64,000 bases of DNA from Acidimicrobiales bacterium (GTDB lineage Bacteria; Actinomycetota; Acidimicrobiia; Acidimicrobiales; Acidimicrobilacustridaceae). Made by a program: the position numbers and the translations under genes. The stretch is taken from positions 62,001 through 126,000 of the forward strand of contig JALOLR010000008.1 in NCBI GenBank assembly GCA_025455885.1. The letters run 5' to 3'. Below, one piece after another: positions 46,089 through 54,457 of this stretch (the stretch's first letter is position 1; each line of letters begins with the position of its first letter). The notes below the pieces were generated by a model. That model was not told where the DNA came from. It ran no database searches and worked only from the letters and a program-made list of their open reading frames with translations.

Positions 46089-46805
46089 TCAGGTGGGGAC
46101 GCGACCCCGGTAACGGTATCCGAACCCCCGCACGGCCTCGATCGGCGAGGTGTCGGGGTCCTGCCAGCCGAGACGCTTGCGCAGGCGGAGCACCGCGAAC
46201 TTCACCCGTTCGGGTCCGACCCCGAGGGGGTCGGACCAAGCGTGCTCGAGGAGCTGCTCCCGGGAGAGCACCTGGCCGGGGTGACGCAGGAACGTGACGA
46301 GCAGCTGCCACTCCGTGGGCGACAGGTCGACCGGCTCGTCGGCGAGGTGGACGGTCTTCGCCCGGAGGTCGACCACGAGGTCGCCGTCGGCGATCCGCTC
46401 GACGACGTCGGCCCCACCGCCGGTCGTGGAGCGGCGCAGGAGGGCGATCACCCGAGCGAGGAGCTCGGCGTTCGAGAACGGCTTGGTGACGTAGTCGTCG
46501 GCCCCCAGGAGAAGGGCGTCGACCTTGTCGCGCTCGAGGCCCCGGGCGGTGAGGACGAGCACCGGGAGGTCGGTCATGTCCCGAAGCCGCCGCAGGACCT
46601 CCATGCCGTCGAGGTCCGGGAGGCCGAGGTCGAGGATCACGGCGTCGGGCCGGCTCTCGAACGCCCGCCGCAGCGCCTCGCGTCCGGAGGCGGCCAGGAG
46701 CACGTCGAGTCCGGCACGACGCAGCACCTCGGCGAGCACGGCGCGGATGTCGTCGTCGTCGTCGACGACGAGCACCCGCCGGGCGGGCCCGGTGATCGCC
46801 GTCAC
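46089..46805 (-). CDS. OmpR-family response regulator (second system)
   Basis: A 238-aa transcription factor. The receiver domain has a run of aspartates at 15-19, phospho-acceptor Asp59 in VILDLGLPDLDG and Lys108 in VTKPF. The winged-helix domain contains LSPTEWQLLVTFLRHPGQVLSREQLL and ends with RGFGYRYRG. Its GTG start overlaps the kinase stop (GTGA), so the pair is translationally coupled. The 11-bp-phased GCACC repeats next to this pair are its most likely binding sites, including one set in front of its own operon. Confidence 0.94.
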   Translation of the reverse strand: MTAITGPARRVLVVDDDDDIRAVLAEVLRRAGLDVLLAASGREALRRAFESRPDAVILDLGLPDLDGMEVLRRLRDMTDLPVLVLTARGLERDKVDALLLGADDYVTKPFSNAELLARVIALLRRSTTGGGADVVERIADGDLVVDLRAKTVHLADEPVDLSPTEWQLLVTFLRHPGQVLSREQLLEHAWSDPLGVGPERVKFAVLRLRKRLGWQDPDTSPIEAVRGFGYRYRGRVPT

Positions 46806-48394
46806 GACGGCTCCGGGGAGAGGTCCGCCATCTCGCAGCGCACCCGGGTCCCTCCCCCGGGGGAGTCGTCGATGGTGACCGTCCCACCGTGGAGGCCGAC
46901 GAGGCCCTCCACGATGGCCAGGCCCAGGCCGGCGCCGGGGACACCGGCGCGCTCGGCGTCGGGGGTGCGCACGAAGCGGCCGAGCACCGAAGCGCGCTGG
47001 TCGGCGGGGATGCCGGGGCCGTGGTCGACGACGTCCAGGAACCACCGGCTGCCGACGCGGTCGGCCCGTACCGTCACGTCGCACCCGGGCGGCGAGAACT
47101 TGACGGCGTTGTCGACCAGGTTCTCGACGATCTCGGTGAGGCGCCGGCGGTCGGCGGTGACCACCAGCCCCTCCCCGACCTCCACCCGGACGGTGACCGA
47201 GCGGCGTGCGGCGGTCGAGGCGAACGACTCGGCAGCTTCGGCGAGGAGCGGGGCGACACGGATCTCGGTGGGCTCGAGGGTCAGCATCCCGGCGTCGAGA
47301 CGCCCGACGAGGAGGAGGTCCTCCACCATGGAGCGCAGGCGATCGACGTTGCGCCCGATGATCCCGAGGTGGCCCATCGCCGTCTCGGGCACCTCCGGGT
47401 CGGACTGCAACAGCTCGGTCGCGCCGGCGATCGCGGTGAGCGGGGTGCGCAGCTCGTGCGACACGCCGGCCACGAAGTCGTTGCGCAGCCGGTCGTAGGC
47501 CTCGAGTCGTTCCGCCTGCTCCTCGGCCACCCGGCGGGCCTGCTGTTCGAGCTCGAGCAGCGCCTGCTGGCGGCGTTCTTCGTCGCGTCGCGCCGTGTCG
47601 TCGGTGAAGAGCCAGAGCCGGCCGTGGTCGGCGTCCGCCCCGCGGATGGGGATGACCTCGACGCGGACCTCGCGACCGGTCGACAACACGAACGGGAAGA
47701 CCGAGCGGGTCCGGTGGTCCACCTCGGCGACCCTCGGCAGCGGCGTCGGACCCGCCAACCCGGTCGCCAGCCGAGCCACCAGCTCGTCGCGGTGCGATCC
47801 GACGAACGCCGCGGCCGGGCCGTCGACGAGGAACATCTCGCAGAGGCGCTCGTTGGCGAACAGCACCACCCCCGATGCGTCGTCGATGAACGCACCCTCG
47901 CCGAAGCTCGCGACCAGCGCCTCGAGCCGGGCCTGTGACTCGAGGAGGGCCTGGGCGCGCTCCTCGGACTCGGTGACGTCGCGGGAGAAGGCCACGCGGC
48001 CCTGCACGCCGGGGACGTCGTGCAGGTCGGCGACGACGGTCTCGAGCCACCGCCACTCGCCCGTTCCGGAACGGACGCGGTAGCGGAACGCCTTCGTGGG
48101 ATCGAAGGGCTCGCCACGTGCTTCCCGCCCGGCGAGGTCGGATCGGTGGGCGTGGATCCGTTCCCGGTCGTCGGGGTGCACGAACAGCCAGCCGTCGGCG
48201 GGCTTGCGGAAGCTGTCGTCGAACCCGAGGAGCCGCAGGCCCGCCTGGTTGACCATCTGCTGGCGACCGTGGGCGTCGGTGATGGTGATGATCTCGGGGG
48301 CCCGCTCGAAGAGGACCTCGAGGTCCGGTGCGAGGGGCAGCACGACCGGGGTGGATCCTGCCGGCCCCTCCCCGGTGGTGGGCTCGTCACCCAT
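46802..48394 (-). CDS. Soluble PAS-domain sensor histidine kinase
   Basis: A 530-aa kinase without transmembrane helices, so it should sense a cytoplasmic signal. Two PAS modules are visible: about 25-145 (LEVLFERAPEIITITDAHGR, with a PAC-like end WRWLETVVADLHD) and about 150-270 (FIDDASGVVLFANERLCEMF). A coiled linker (275-305) leads to HisKA with His313 in GVSHELRTP and an HATPase domain (NLVDNAVKFSPPG, DHGPGIPADQR, GAGLGLAIVEG). GGAGGGG lies 5 nt before the ATG. It is divergent from the DUF2252 gene and shares with it a GCACC operator array. Confidence 0.93.
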   Translation of the reverse strand: MGDEPTTGEGPAGSTPVVLPLAPDLEVLFERAPEIITITDAHGRQQMVNQAGLRLLGFDDSFRKPADGWLFVHPDDRERIHAHRSDLAGREARGEPFDPTKAFRYRVRSGTGEWRWLETVVADLHDVPGVQGRVAFSRDVTESEERAQALLESQARLEALVASFGEGAFIDDASGVVLFANERLCEMFLVDGPAAAFVGSHRDELVARLATGLAGPTPLPRVAEVDHRTRSVFPFVLSTGREVRVEVIPIRGADADHGRLWLFTDDTARRDEERRQQALLELEQQARRVAEEQAERLEAYDRLRNDFVAGVSHELRTPLTAIAGATELLQSDPEVPETAMGHLGIIGRNVDRLRSMVEDLLLVGRLDAGMLTLEPTEIRVAPLLAEAAESFASTAARRSVTVRVEVGEGLVVTADRRRLTEIVENLVDNAVKFSPPGCDVTVRADRVGSRWFLDVVDHGPGIPADQRASVLGRFVRTPDAERAGVPGAGLGLAIVEGLVGLHGGTVTIDDSPGGGTRVRCEMADLSPEPS

Positions 48395-48485
48395 GGGTAC
48401 CCCTCCGTGGTCGCCTCGGACGAAGCCGAGCGGCGGTCACCGCCGACCCATCGGCCCACGCTACGACCATCGCGGACGGGCACCG

Positions 48486-48535
48486 GTGCGGATCGGGTGC
48501 AGGAGCGGAGCACCCGCCTCGCACCCGATCCGCAC
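48486..48535. promoter_or_regulatory. Bidirectional GTGC/GCACC operator array with 11-bp period
   Basis: On the plus strand GTGC lies at 48486 and 48497, and GCACCCG at 48510, 48521 and 48532, each interval within a half exactly 11 bp. The left half faces the minus-strand kinase gene; the right half faces the DUF2252 gene, whose ATG is 34 nt further on. The sequence differs from the TGAG/CTCA arrays but the geometry is the same, which suits the second OmpR-family regulator. Confidence 0.7.
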
Positions 48536-48569
48536 CCGGCGCACCCCGCCGCGGCGCGATCCTGGCGCG

Positions 48570-49949
48570 ATGCCCCCCACGACCGAGGTCCCGCGCCCGG
48601 ACGCCGACGCCGGCCGCGCCGCCCGACGGACGACGCCCCGATCGGCGATCGGCGACTGGCACCCTGCCGCCGACCGCCCCGACCCCGTGGCCGTCCTCGC
48701 CGCCCAGGACGCCGACCGGGTCCCGGGGCTGGTCCCGCTGCGCCATGCCCGCATGGCGGTGAGCGCCTTCACCTTCTACCGGGGCGCGGCGGCGATCATG
48801 GCCGCCGACCTCGCCGGGACCCCCACGTCCGGGCTGGAGGCGCAGCTGTGCGGGGACGCCCACCTGAGCAACCTGGGTGTCTTCGCGTCGCCGAGCCGGG
48901 AGCTGTTGTTCGACCTGAACGACTTCGACGAGACCGCCCGGGGCCCGTGGGAGTGGGATCTGCTGCGCCTCGCCACCAGCTTCACGATCGCAGCCGGCGA
49001 TCGGGGGTTCCCCCCGGCGACGGCGCGGGATCTGTCCGCCACCGTCGCCTCGGCGTACCGCAGCGCCATGCGCGACTTCGCCGGATGGAGCCCGCTCGAC
49101 ATCTGGTACGCCCGGCTGGACACCGAAGCCGTCCGCAAGGCGTTCGCCGCCAGGCGCAAGGCCGCCCGAAGGGTCGACGAGGGCATCGGGGCGGCCCGGC
49201 GGCGAACCAGCCTCCAGGCCGTGCGCAAGCTCACCGAGCAGGTCGACGGCGGGCGCCGCTTCCGGGCCGATCCCCCGGTGCTCGTGCCCCTCGGCCAGGT
49301 CGGCACCGACGCCGACCCCGAGGTGCTCGCCGACGCCATACGGTCCACGTTCGCCGGCTACCGGACGACGGTGGCCGACTCCCACGCCGCCCTGCTCGGC
49401 CGGTACCGGATCACCGACATCGCCCACAAGGTGGTCGGCGTCGGCAGCGTCGGCCTGCGGGCCTTCGTGGTGCTCCTGGAGAGCGACGCCGGCGACCCGC
49501 TCGTCCTGCAGTTCAAGGAGGCCGCGCACTCGGTGCTCGAGCCCCACGTCGCGCCCGGGCGCTACGACCATCCCGGTCAGCGGGTGGTCGAGGGGCAGCG
49601 CATGATGCAGGCCGCCAGCGACATCTTCCTCGGGTGGAGCACCTCGGCGCTCGACGGTCGCCACTACTACTGGCGCCAGCTCCGCGACATGAAGGGGTCC
49701 GCCGACGTCGAGGCGATGTCGGCGACCGCCCTCGCCGTCTACGCCCGGATGTGCGGATGGTCCCTGGCCCGGGCCCACGCCCGATCCGGCGAACCGGCCG
49801 CCATCGCCGCGTACCTCGGGCGCTCGACCCGCTACGACGAAGCCGTCGCGACCTTCGCCGAACGCTACGCCGACCTCAACGCCGCCGACCACGCCCGCCA
49901 TGCGCACGCCGTCGCCGACGGCGAGCTGCCCTCCGGCGATCTCGCCTGA
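48570..49949 (+). CDS. DUF2252 domain-containing protein
   Basis: A 459-aa protein covering the full DUF2252 family length. Family landmarks are RMAVSAFTFYRGAAAIMAADL near 53-73, LCGDAHLSNLGVFASPSRELLFDLNDFDET near 86-115 (the GDxHxxNxG and DxNDFD motifs resemble the catalytic and metal sites of APH/choline-kinase folds), and QFKEA near 314. The family is thought to be kinase-like, but its substrate is unknown. The start at 48570 lies 34 nt after the GCACC array, with no Shine-Dalgarno sequence. It is a likely target of the second two-component system. Confidence 0.88.
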   Translation: MPPTTEVPRPDADAGRAARRTTPRSAIGDWHPAADRPDPVAVLAAQDADRVPGLVPLRHARMAVSAFTFYRGAAAIMAADLAGTPTSGLEAQLCGDAHLSNLGVFASPSRELLFDLNDFDETARGPWEWDLLRLATSFTIAAGDRGFPPATARDLSATVASAYRSAMRDFAGWSPLDIWYARLDTEAVRKAFAARRKAARRVDEGIGAARRRTSLQAVRKLTEQVDGGRRFRADPPVLVPLGQVGTDADPEVLADAIRSTFAGYRTTVADSHAALLGRYRITDIAHKVVGVGSVGLRAFVVLLESDAGDPLVLQFKEAAHSVLEPHVAPGRYDHPGQRVVEGQRMMQAASDIFLGWSTSALDGRHYYWRQLRDMKGSADVEAMSATALAVYARMCGWSLARAHARSGEPAAIAAYLGRSTRYDEAVATFAERYADLNAADHARHAHAVADGELPSGDLA

Positions 49950-49966
49950 CCGAACCGAGGACGATC

Positions 49967-50239
49967 ATGGATGTCTGGACCGGATGGATGCTGTTGGAGC
50001 TCGCCGCGTTCCTGCTGAAGGTCTGGGCACTGGTCAGCGTCCTGCGCTTCCCGGCGTGGGCGTGGTCGCAAGCGGGGAGGTCACGAGGGCTCTGGCTGGT
50101 GTTGATCCTGCTGTCCTTCTTCCTGCCGTTCATCGGGCTGGTCATCGCGTTGACCTTCCTCCTCTTCCCCTGGCCGGCGGTGCGGCGCATGCGGGCCCTC
50201 GGCGCCCCGGTGGGCTTCCCCGGCCAGGGCAGGATCTGA
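49967..50239 (+). CDS. Small membrane protein with two transmembrane segments
   Basis: A 90-aa hypothetical protein. Two hydrophobic stretches lie at about 8-25 (LLELAAFLLKVWALVSVL) and 44-68 (LVLILLSFFLPFIGLVIALTFLLF), joined by a basic loop and followed by a positively charged tail. GAGG lies 6 nt before the ATG. It lies 17 bp after DUF2252 on the same strand and so is probably co-transcribed from the GCACC-controlled promoter. No family was recognised with confidence. Confidence 0.7.
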   Translation: MDVWTGWMLLELAAFLLKVWALVSVLRFPAWAWSQAGRSRGLWLVLILLSFFLPFIGLVIALTFLLFPWPAVRRMRALGAPVGFPGQGRI

Positions 50240-50264
50240 ACCCTCGCCCGACGCTCCACCCAGG

Positions 50265-50293
50265 GTGACCGACGAGGAGTCGGTCGGTACCGT
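50265..50293 (+). promoter_or_regulatory. Leaderless promoter (-35 GTGACC, -10 TACCGT)
   Basis: GTGACC and TACCGT are separated by 17 bp, and TACCGT ends 7 nt before the GTG at 50301. This places the transcription start at that GTG and argues against the upstream GTG at 50265, which is part of the -35 box itself. Confidence 0.5.
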
Positions 50294-50300
50294 GGCCGGG

Positions 50301-51203
50301 GTGACAGACGATGCGAACGGTCGGCGGTCGTTCCCCCACCTCGAAGGGCGAGACCTCAAGGGTCGGGTCGTGGCGCTCCCCGACGCGTTCGACGGCGATC
50401 GCAACGTCGTGATCGTGGCGTTCCGCCGTGAGCACCAGACGCTCGTCGACTCGTGGGTCCCGTGGCTGGAGGCCCGGGCCGCCGCGGACCCTGGTCTGCG
50501 CTTCTACGAGGTCCCCACCATCGGCACGAAGTGGTCGCCCGCCCGGCGCGTGATCGACGGCGGCATGGCCGGCGCGATCCGCGATCCGGTGGTGCTGCGC
50601 CGCACCATCACGGTGTACACCGACGTGCGCCGGGTGACCGACGGGCTGGGCATCGAGTCCACCGGCACCGTCGGGTTGTTCCTGGTCGACGCCACCGGCG
50701 CGGTGCGCTGGCGGGGTCGGGGGGCCTTCGACGCCGCCACGGCCGTTCGCCTGGGCACGGCCCTCGATCGGACGGCGGGGCGGGACGGCGACGCCCCGGG
50801 ACCGGAACGCGTCCGGCAGTTCGACTTCGCCTTCGATCGCCGCACCCGCCCGCTGCTGGCGGCGCTCGGGGTGGTGCCGTCGACCGCGCACGTCACCCTC
50901 GACGGTGATCGCCTGGTGGCCCGGTTCGGGCCGTGGTCGTGCGAGACGACGGCCGACAACGTCGTTGACGTCGAGCTGACCGGGCCCTACCGGGCCCATC
51001 GCGCCATCGGCGCCCGGGCATCGCTGGTCGACCGTGGCCTGACCTTCGGCACCACCACCGCCGGCGGGGTGTGCCTGTGCTTCCGCGAACCGGTCCGGGG
51101 CCTCGACCCGTTCGGCGCCGTCGCCCACCCCGGTCTCACCGTGACGGTGGCCGACCGGGAGGGCTTCGCGGCCGCGGTGCGTGCCGCCGCCGGTCTGACC
51201 TGA
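50301..51203 (+). CDS. ATP10/thioredoxin-like domain fused to an uncharacterised C-terminal domain
   Basis: A 300-aa two-part protein. Residues about 8-145 look like a peroxiredoxin-fold domain of the ATP10 type (FPHLEGRDLKGRVVALPDAF, then VVIVAFRREHQTLVDSWVPWL, and a late GIESTGTVGLFLVDATGAVRWRG strand-turn) but without the redox cysteines. Residues about 175-300 form a second beta-rich domain (RPLLAALGVVPSTAHVTL, RFGPWSCETTADNV, FREPVRGLDPFG) that I do not recognise beyond a pleckstrin-like feel. ATP10 proteins act in ATP-synthase assembly in mitochondria; a bacterial role is unknown. The start follows the leaderless promoter at 50265-50293. Confidence 0.65.
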   Translation: MTDDANGRRSFPHLEGRDLKGRVVALPDAFDGDRNVVIVAFRREHQTLVDSWVPWLEARAAADPGLRFYEVPTIGTKWSPARRVIDGGMAGAIRDPVVLRRTITVYTDVRRVTDGLGIESTGTVGLFLVDATGAVRWRGRGAFDAATAVRLGTALDRTAGRDGDAPGPERVRQFDFAFDRRTRPLLAALGVVPSTAHVTLDGDRLVARFGPWSCETTADNVVDVELTGPYRAHRAIGARASLVDRGLTFGTTTAGGVCLCFREPVRGLDPFGAVAHPGLTVTVADREGFAAAVRAAAGLT

Positions 51204-51235
51204 GCCCGAGCCCTGCGCGACCGGCCGGCGTCGTC

Positions 51236-52744
51236 CTAGTCGTCCTGGTCGACCCAGTCGAAGGTGCGGGTGACGGCCTTCTTCCACCGGGCGAGCTCGC
51301 GCTCGCGGGTGGCCTCGTCCATCTGCGGGAGCCAGCGCTGCCCCTCCACCCACTTCGTCCGCAGCGCGTCGGTGTCGGGCCAGAACCCGACGGCGAGACC
51401 GGCGGCGTAGGCCGCGCCGACGGCCGTCGTCTCGGCCAGCGTCGGCCTGACGACGGGGATGCCGAGGATGTCGGCCTGGAACTGCATCAGCAGATCGTTG
51501 GCGACCATGCCGCCGCCGACGCGCAGCTCCCGGAGGGTGACACCGGAGTCGGCCTGCATGGCGTCGACCATCTCGCGGCCCTGGAAGGCGGTCGCCTCGA
51601 GGGCGGCCCGGGCGATGTGCCCGCGCTCGACGAAGCGGGTGAGCCCGACGATCACCCCTCGGGCGTCGTCGCGCCAGTACGGGGCGAAGAGCCCGGAGAA
51701 CGCCGGGACGAAGTAGCAGCCCCCGTTGTCGTCGACGGTGCGGGCCAGCGCCTCCACCTCGCTCGCCGAGTCGATGATGCGGAGGTTGTCGCGCAGCCAC
51801 TGCACCAGGGCGCCGGCGATGGCGATCGACCCTTCGAGGGCGTACACGGGCGGTGCGTCGCCGAGTCGGTAGCCGACGGTGGTGATGAGGCCGTTCTCCG
51901 ACCGCACCGGTGAGGTGCCGGTGTTGAGCAGCAGGAAGTTGCCGGTGCCGTAGGTGTTCTTGGCGTCGCCGACCGAGAAGCACGTCTGACCGAAGAGGCC
52001 CGCCTGCTGGTCGCCGAGGGCGCCGGCCACCGGCACTCCGGCCACCGCCTCGAGGCGGGCCTCGCCGTACACCTCGCTCGACGAGCGGATCTCCGGGAGC
52101 ATCGACGCCGGGATCCCGAGGGCCGCCAGGTTGTCGGGGGCCCAGTCGAGGGTCTCGAGGTCCATCAGCAGCGTGCGGCTGGCGTTGGTGACGTCGGTGA
52201 GGTGGAGCCCGCCGTCGACGCCGCCGGTGAGGTTCCAGATGAGCCAGGTGTCGATCGTGCCGAACAGCAGGTCGCCAGCCTCGGCGCGGGCGCGGGCCCC
52301 GGGGACGTTGTCGAGGATCCAGGCGATCTTCGGGCCGGAGAAGTAGGTGGCCAGCGGGAGGCCGGTGGAGCTCCGGAACCGGTCGGGACCCCCGTCGGCG
52401 GCCAGGTCGCGGCAGAGCTGGTCGGTGCGGGTGTCCTGCCAGACGATGGCGTTGGCGACCGCCTCGCCGGTACGGCGGTCCCAGACGACGGTGGTCTCGC
52501 GCTGGTTGGTGACCCCGATGGCGACGAGGTCGGCGGCGGTGAGGCCGGCGGCGTCGAGGGCGTCGGTGACGACCGCTCGGGTGCGGGCCCAGATCTCGTC
52601 GGGCCGGTGCTCCACCCAGCCCGGCCGGGGGTAGATCTGCTCGTGCTCCTCCTGGGCCGTCCCCACCGGCTGCCCGGCGGCATCGAAGATCACGAAGCGG
52701 GTGCTGGTGGTGCCCTGGTCGATGGCGGCGACGTAGTGAGACAT
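51236..52744 (-). CDS. glpK: Glycerol kinase
   Basis: A 502-aa FGGY-family kinase that phosphorylates glycerol to sn-glycerol 3-phosphate with [18 protein letters not shown] near 7-21 is the N-terminal phosphate-binding motif. [12 protein letters not shown] near 84 and WQDTRTD follow, and [13 protein letters not shown] near 240, [13 protein letters not shown] near 264, and the [11 protein letters not shown] end are typical of GlpK. Length agrees with the family. It is divergent from the glpD gene with 68 bp between them, an arrangement that allows shared control of glycerol catabolism. Confidence 0.97.
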   Translation of the reverse strand: MSHYVAAIDQGTTSTRFVIFDAAGQPVGTAQEEHEQIYPRPGWVEHRPDEIWARTRAVVTDALDAAGLTAADLVAIGVTNQRETTVVWDRRTGEAVANAIVWQDTRTDQLCRDLAADGGPDRFRSSTGLPLATYFSGPKIAWILDNVPGARARAEAGDLLFGTIDTWLIWNLTGGVDGGLHLTDVTNASRTLLMDLETLDWAPDNLAALGIPASMLPEIRSSSEVYGEARLEAVAGVPVAGALGDQQAGLFGQTCFSVGDAKNTYGTGNFLLLNTGTSPVRSENGLITTVGYRLGDAPPVYALEGSIAIAGALVQWLRDNLRIIDSASEVEALARTVDDNGGCYFVPAFSGLFAPYWRDDARGVIVGLTRFVERGHIARAALEATAFQGREMVDAMQADSGVTLRELRVGGGMVANDLLMQFQADILGIPVVRPTLAETTAVGAAYAAGLAVGFWPDTDALRTKWVEGQRWLPQMDEATRERELARWKKAVTRTFDWVDQDD

Positions 52745-52800
52745 GGTGGTCCGCGGAGATTAGGCCGCCCTCGCCTCACGGGCCGGCGGGACCTCGTTGC

Positions 52801-52806
52801 TACCGT
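52801..52806 (+). promoter_or_regulatory. Probable leaderless -10 box (TACCGT) of glpD
   Basis: TACCGT ends 6 nt before the glpD ATG at 52813 with no Shine-Dalgarno sequence between them, consistent with leaderless transcription. No clear -35 box was found. Confidence 0.5.
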
Positions 52807-52812
52807 GGCCCG

Positions 52813-54450
52813 ATGACGCTGCGGGCGACGAACATCGGCCGCCTGCGCGGCGGCACCTTCGACGTGTTCGTCGTGGGCGGGGGCATCAACGGTGCGGTGG
52901 TGGCCGCGTCGCTGGCCGGACGGGGTGCGAACGTCGCCCTCGTCGACCGGGGCGACTTCGCGTCGTTCACGAGCCAGGAGTCGTCGAACCTGGTGTGGGG
53001 CGGGTTCAAGTACCTCGAGAACTACGAGATCCCGTTGGTGCGCAAGCTCTGCCGGTCGCGCAACCGGCTGATGCGGGCCTACCCCGACAACGTCCAGGAG
53101 ATCCCGTTCCTGGCGGCGCTCGACGAGTCGTCGCCGTACCCGCCGTGGCTGAGCGCCCTCGGCGCCACGGCGTACTGGGCGCTCGGGAACTTCCGCACCC
53201 GTGCGCCCCGCCTCCTCAGCGCCCGCCGGATCCGCGCTGCCGAACCGGTCATCGACACCACCTCGGTGCGCGGCGGCATCGAGTACCGGGACTGCCTCCT
53301 GAAGGACAACGACGCCCGCTTCGTGTTCTCGTTCGTCCGCTCGGCGATCGAGGCCGGGGCCACGGTCGCAAACTACGTCGAGCTGACCGCCGCCGAGCAC
53401 GATCGAGACGGCTGGAGGCTGGGGTTGCGTGACCGCGAGACCGACGAGGTGCTCGAGTGCCGCGCCCGGATCGTCGTCAACGCCGCGGGGCCGTTCGTCG
53501 ACGGCCTGAACGGCGACCTGGGGGTGCAGACCGAGCATCGCATCGTCTACTCGAAGGGCATCCACCTGGTGGTGCCCCGGCTGACCACCGGCGACGACGA
53601 GCGGGTGCTGGCGTTCTTCGACGACACCCAGCGGCTCTTCTACGTGATCCCCATGGGCCTGCGCTCGGTGATCGGCACGACCGACACCCGGATCGACACC
53701 CCGTACTCGGAGGTGGACGGCGAGGACCGCGCCTTCCTGTTGGCCCAGATCAACGCCCGCCTCGACCTCCCCGAGCCGCTCACCGTCGACGACGTGATCG
53801 CCGAGCGCTGCGGGGTCCGCCCGTTGGTGGTGACCGCCGACGGTGGCGACACGAGCGACGTCGACTGGACGTCGCTGAGCCGCAAGCACGAGATCGAGGT
53901 CGACCGGCGCCGCCGCGCCGTCACCGTGTTCGGCGGGAAGCTCACCGACTGCCTGAACGTCGGGGAGGAGGTGGCCGACGCCGTCGAGTCCCTGGGGCTG
54001 GTCCTGGAGCCCGACCTCGGCAACTGGTACGGCGAGCCGGCCGCGCAGACCCGCGCCGAGTTCCACCGCCAGGCTCGGCTCATGCGCCTCGACGACCGGC
54101 GGGACCGCCCGGGTGTCGAACCGCTGTCGGACCGGCTGTGGCGGCGCTACGGACGTCGGGCCTTCGCCATGTTGGAGGCCGTCCGCGCCGACCCGACCAT
54201 GGCCGACGACGTGCTCGGGGGCACCGACTACCTGCGGGTGGAGCTCCACCTGGCGGCGTCGACGGAGATGGTCACCCGCCTCGAGGACTTCATGCGCCGC
54301 CGGTCGAAGATCGAACTGGTCGTGCCGGCCGAGGACTACCTCTTCGCGGACGGGCTCGACGAGGTCGCCGAGATCCTCTTCGGCGACGCCGCCTCGGCGA
54401 AGGTCGAGGAGTACCGCGCCTCGCACCCCGCGAGCGGGCGCACCGGCTGA
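52813..54450 (+). CDS. glpD: Glycerol-3-phosphate dehydrogenase (FAD-dependent)
   Basis: A 545-aa flavoprotein that oxidises sn-glycerol 3-phosphate to dihydroxyacetone phosphate and passes electrons to quinone at the membrane. The FAD motif FVVGGGINGAVVAASLAGRG is near residue 18-37. The GlpD signatures SSNLVWGGFKYLENYE near 57-72, VINGAGPF-type VVNAAGPFVD, and FVIPMGLRSVIGTTDT near 276 are present, and the C-terminal GlpD helical domain ends near residue 540. It is paired with the divergent glpK and, at its other end, converges on a P450 gene with a 7-bp gap. Confidence 0.95.
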   Translation: MTLRATNIGRLRGGTFDVFVVGGGINGAVVAASLAGRGANVALVDRGDFASFTSQESSNLVWGGFKYLENYEIPLVRKLCRSRNRLMRAYPDNVQEIPFLAALDESSPYPPWLSALGATAYWALGNFRTRAPRLLSARRIRAAEPVIDTTSVRGGIEYRDCLLKDNDARFVFSFVRSAIEAGATVANYVELTAAEHDRDGWRLGLRDRETDEVLECRARIVVNAAGPFVDGLNGDLGVQTEHRIVYSKGIHLVVPRLTTGDDERVLAFFDDTQRLFYVIPMGLRSVIGTTDTRIDTPYSEVDGEDRAFLLAQINARLDLPEPLTVDDVIAERCGVRPLVVTADGGDTSDVDWTSLSRKHEIEVDRRRRAVTVFGGKLTDCLNVGEEVADAVESLGLVLEPDLGNWYGEPAAQTRAEFHRQARLMRLDDRRDRPGVEPLSDRLWRRYGRRAFAMLEAVRADPTMADDVLGGTDYLRVELHLAASTEMVTRLEDFMRRRSKIELVVPAEDYLFADGLDEVAEILFGDAASAKVEEYRASHPASGRTG

Positions 54451-54457
54451 GGCACCG

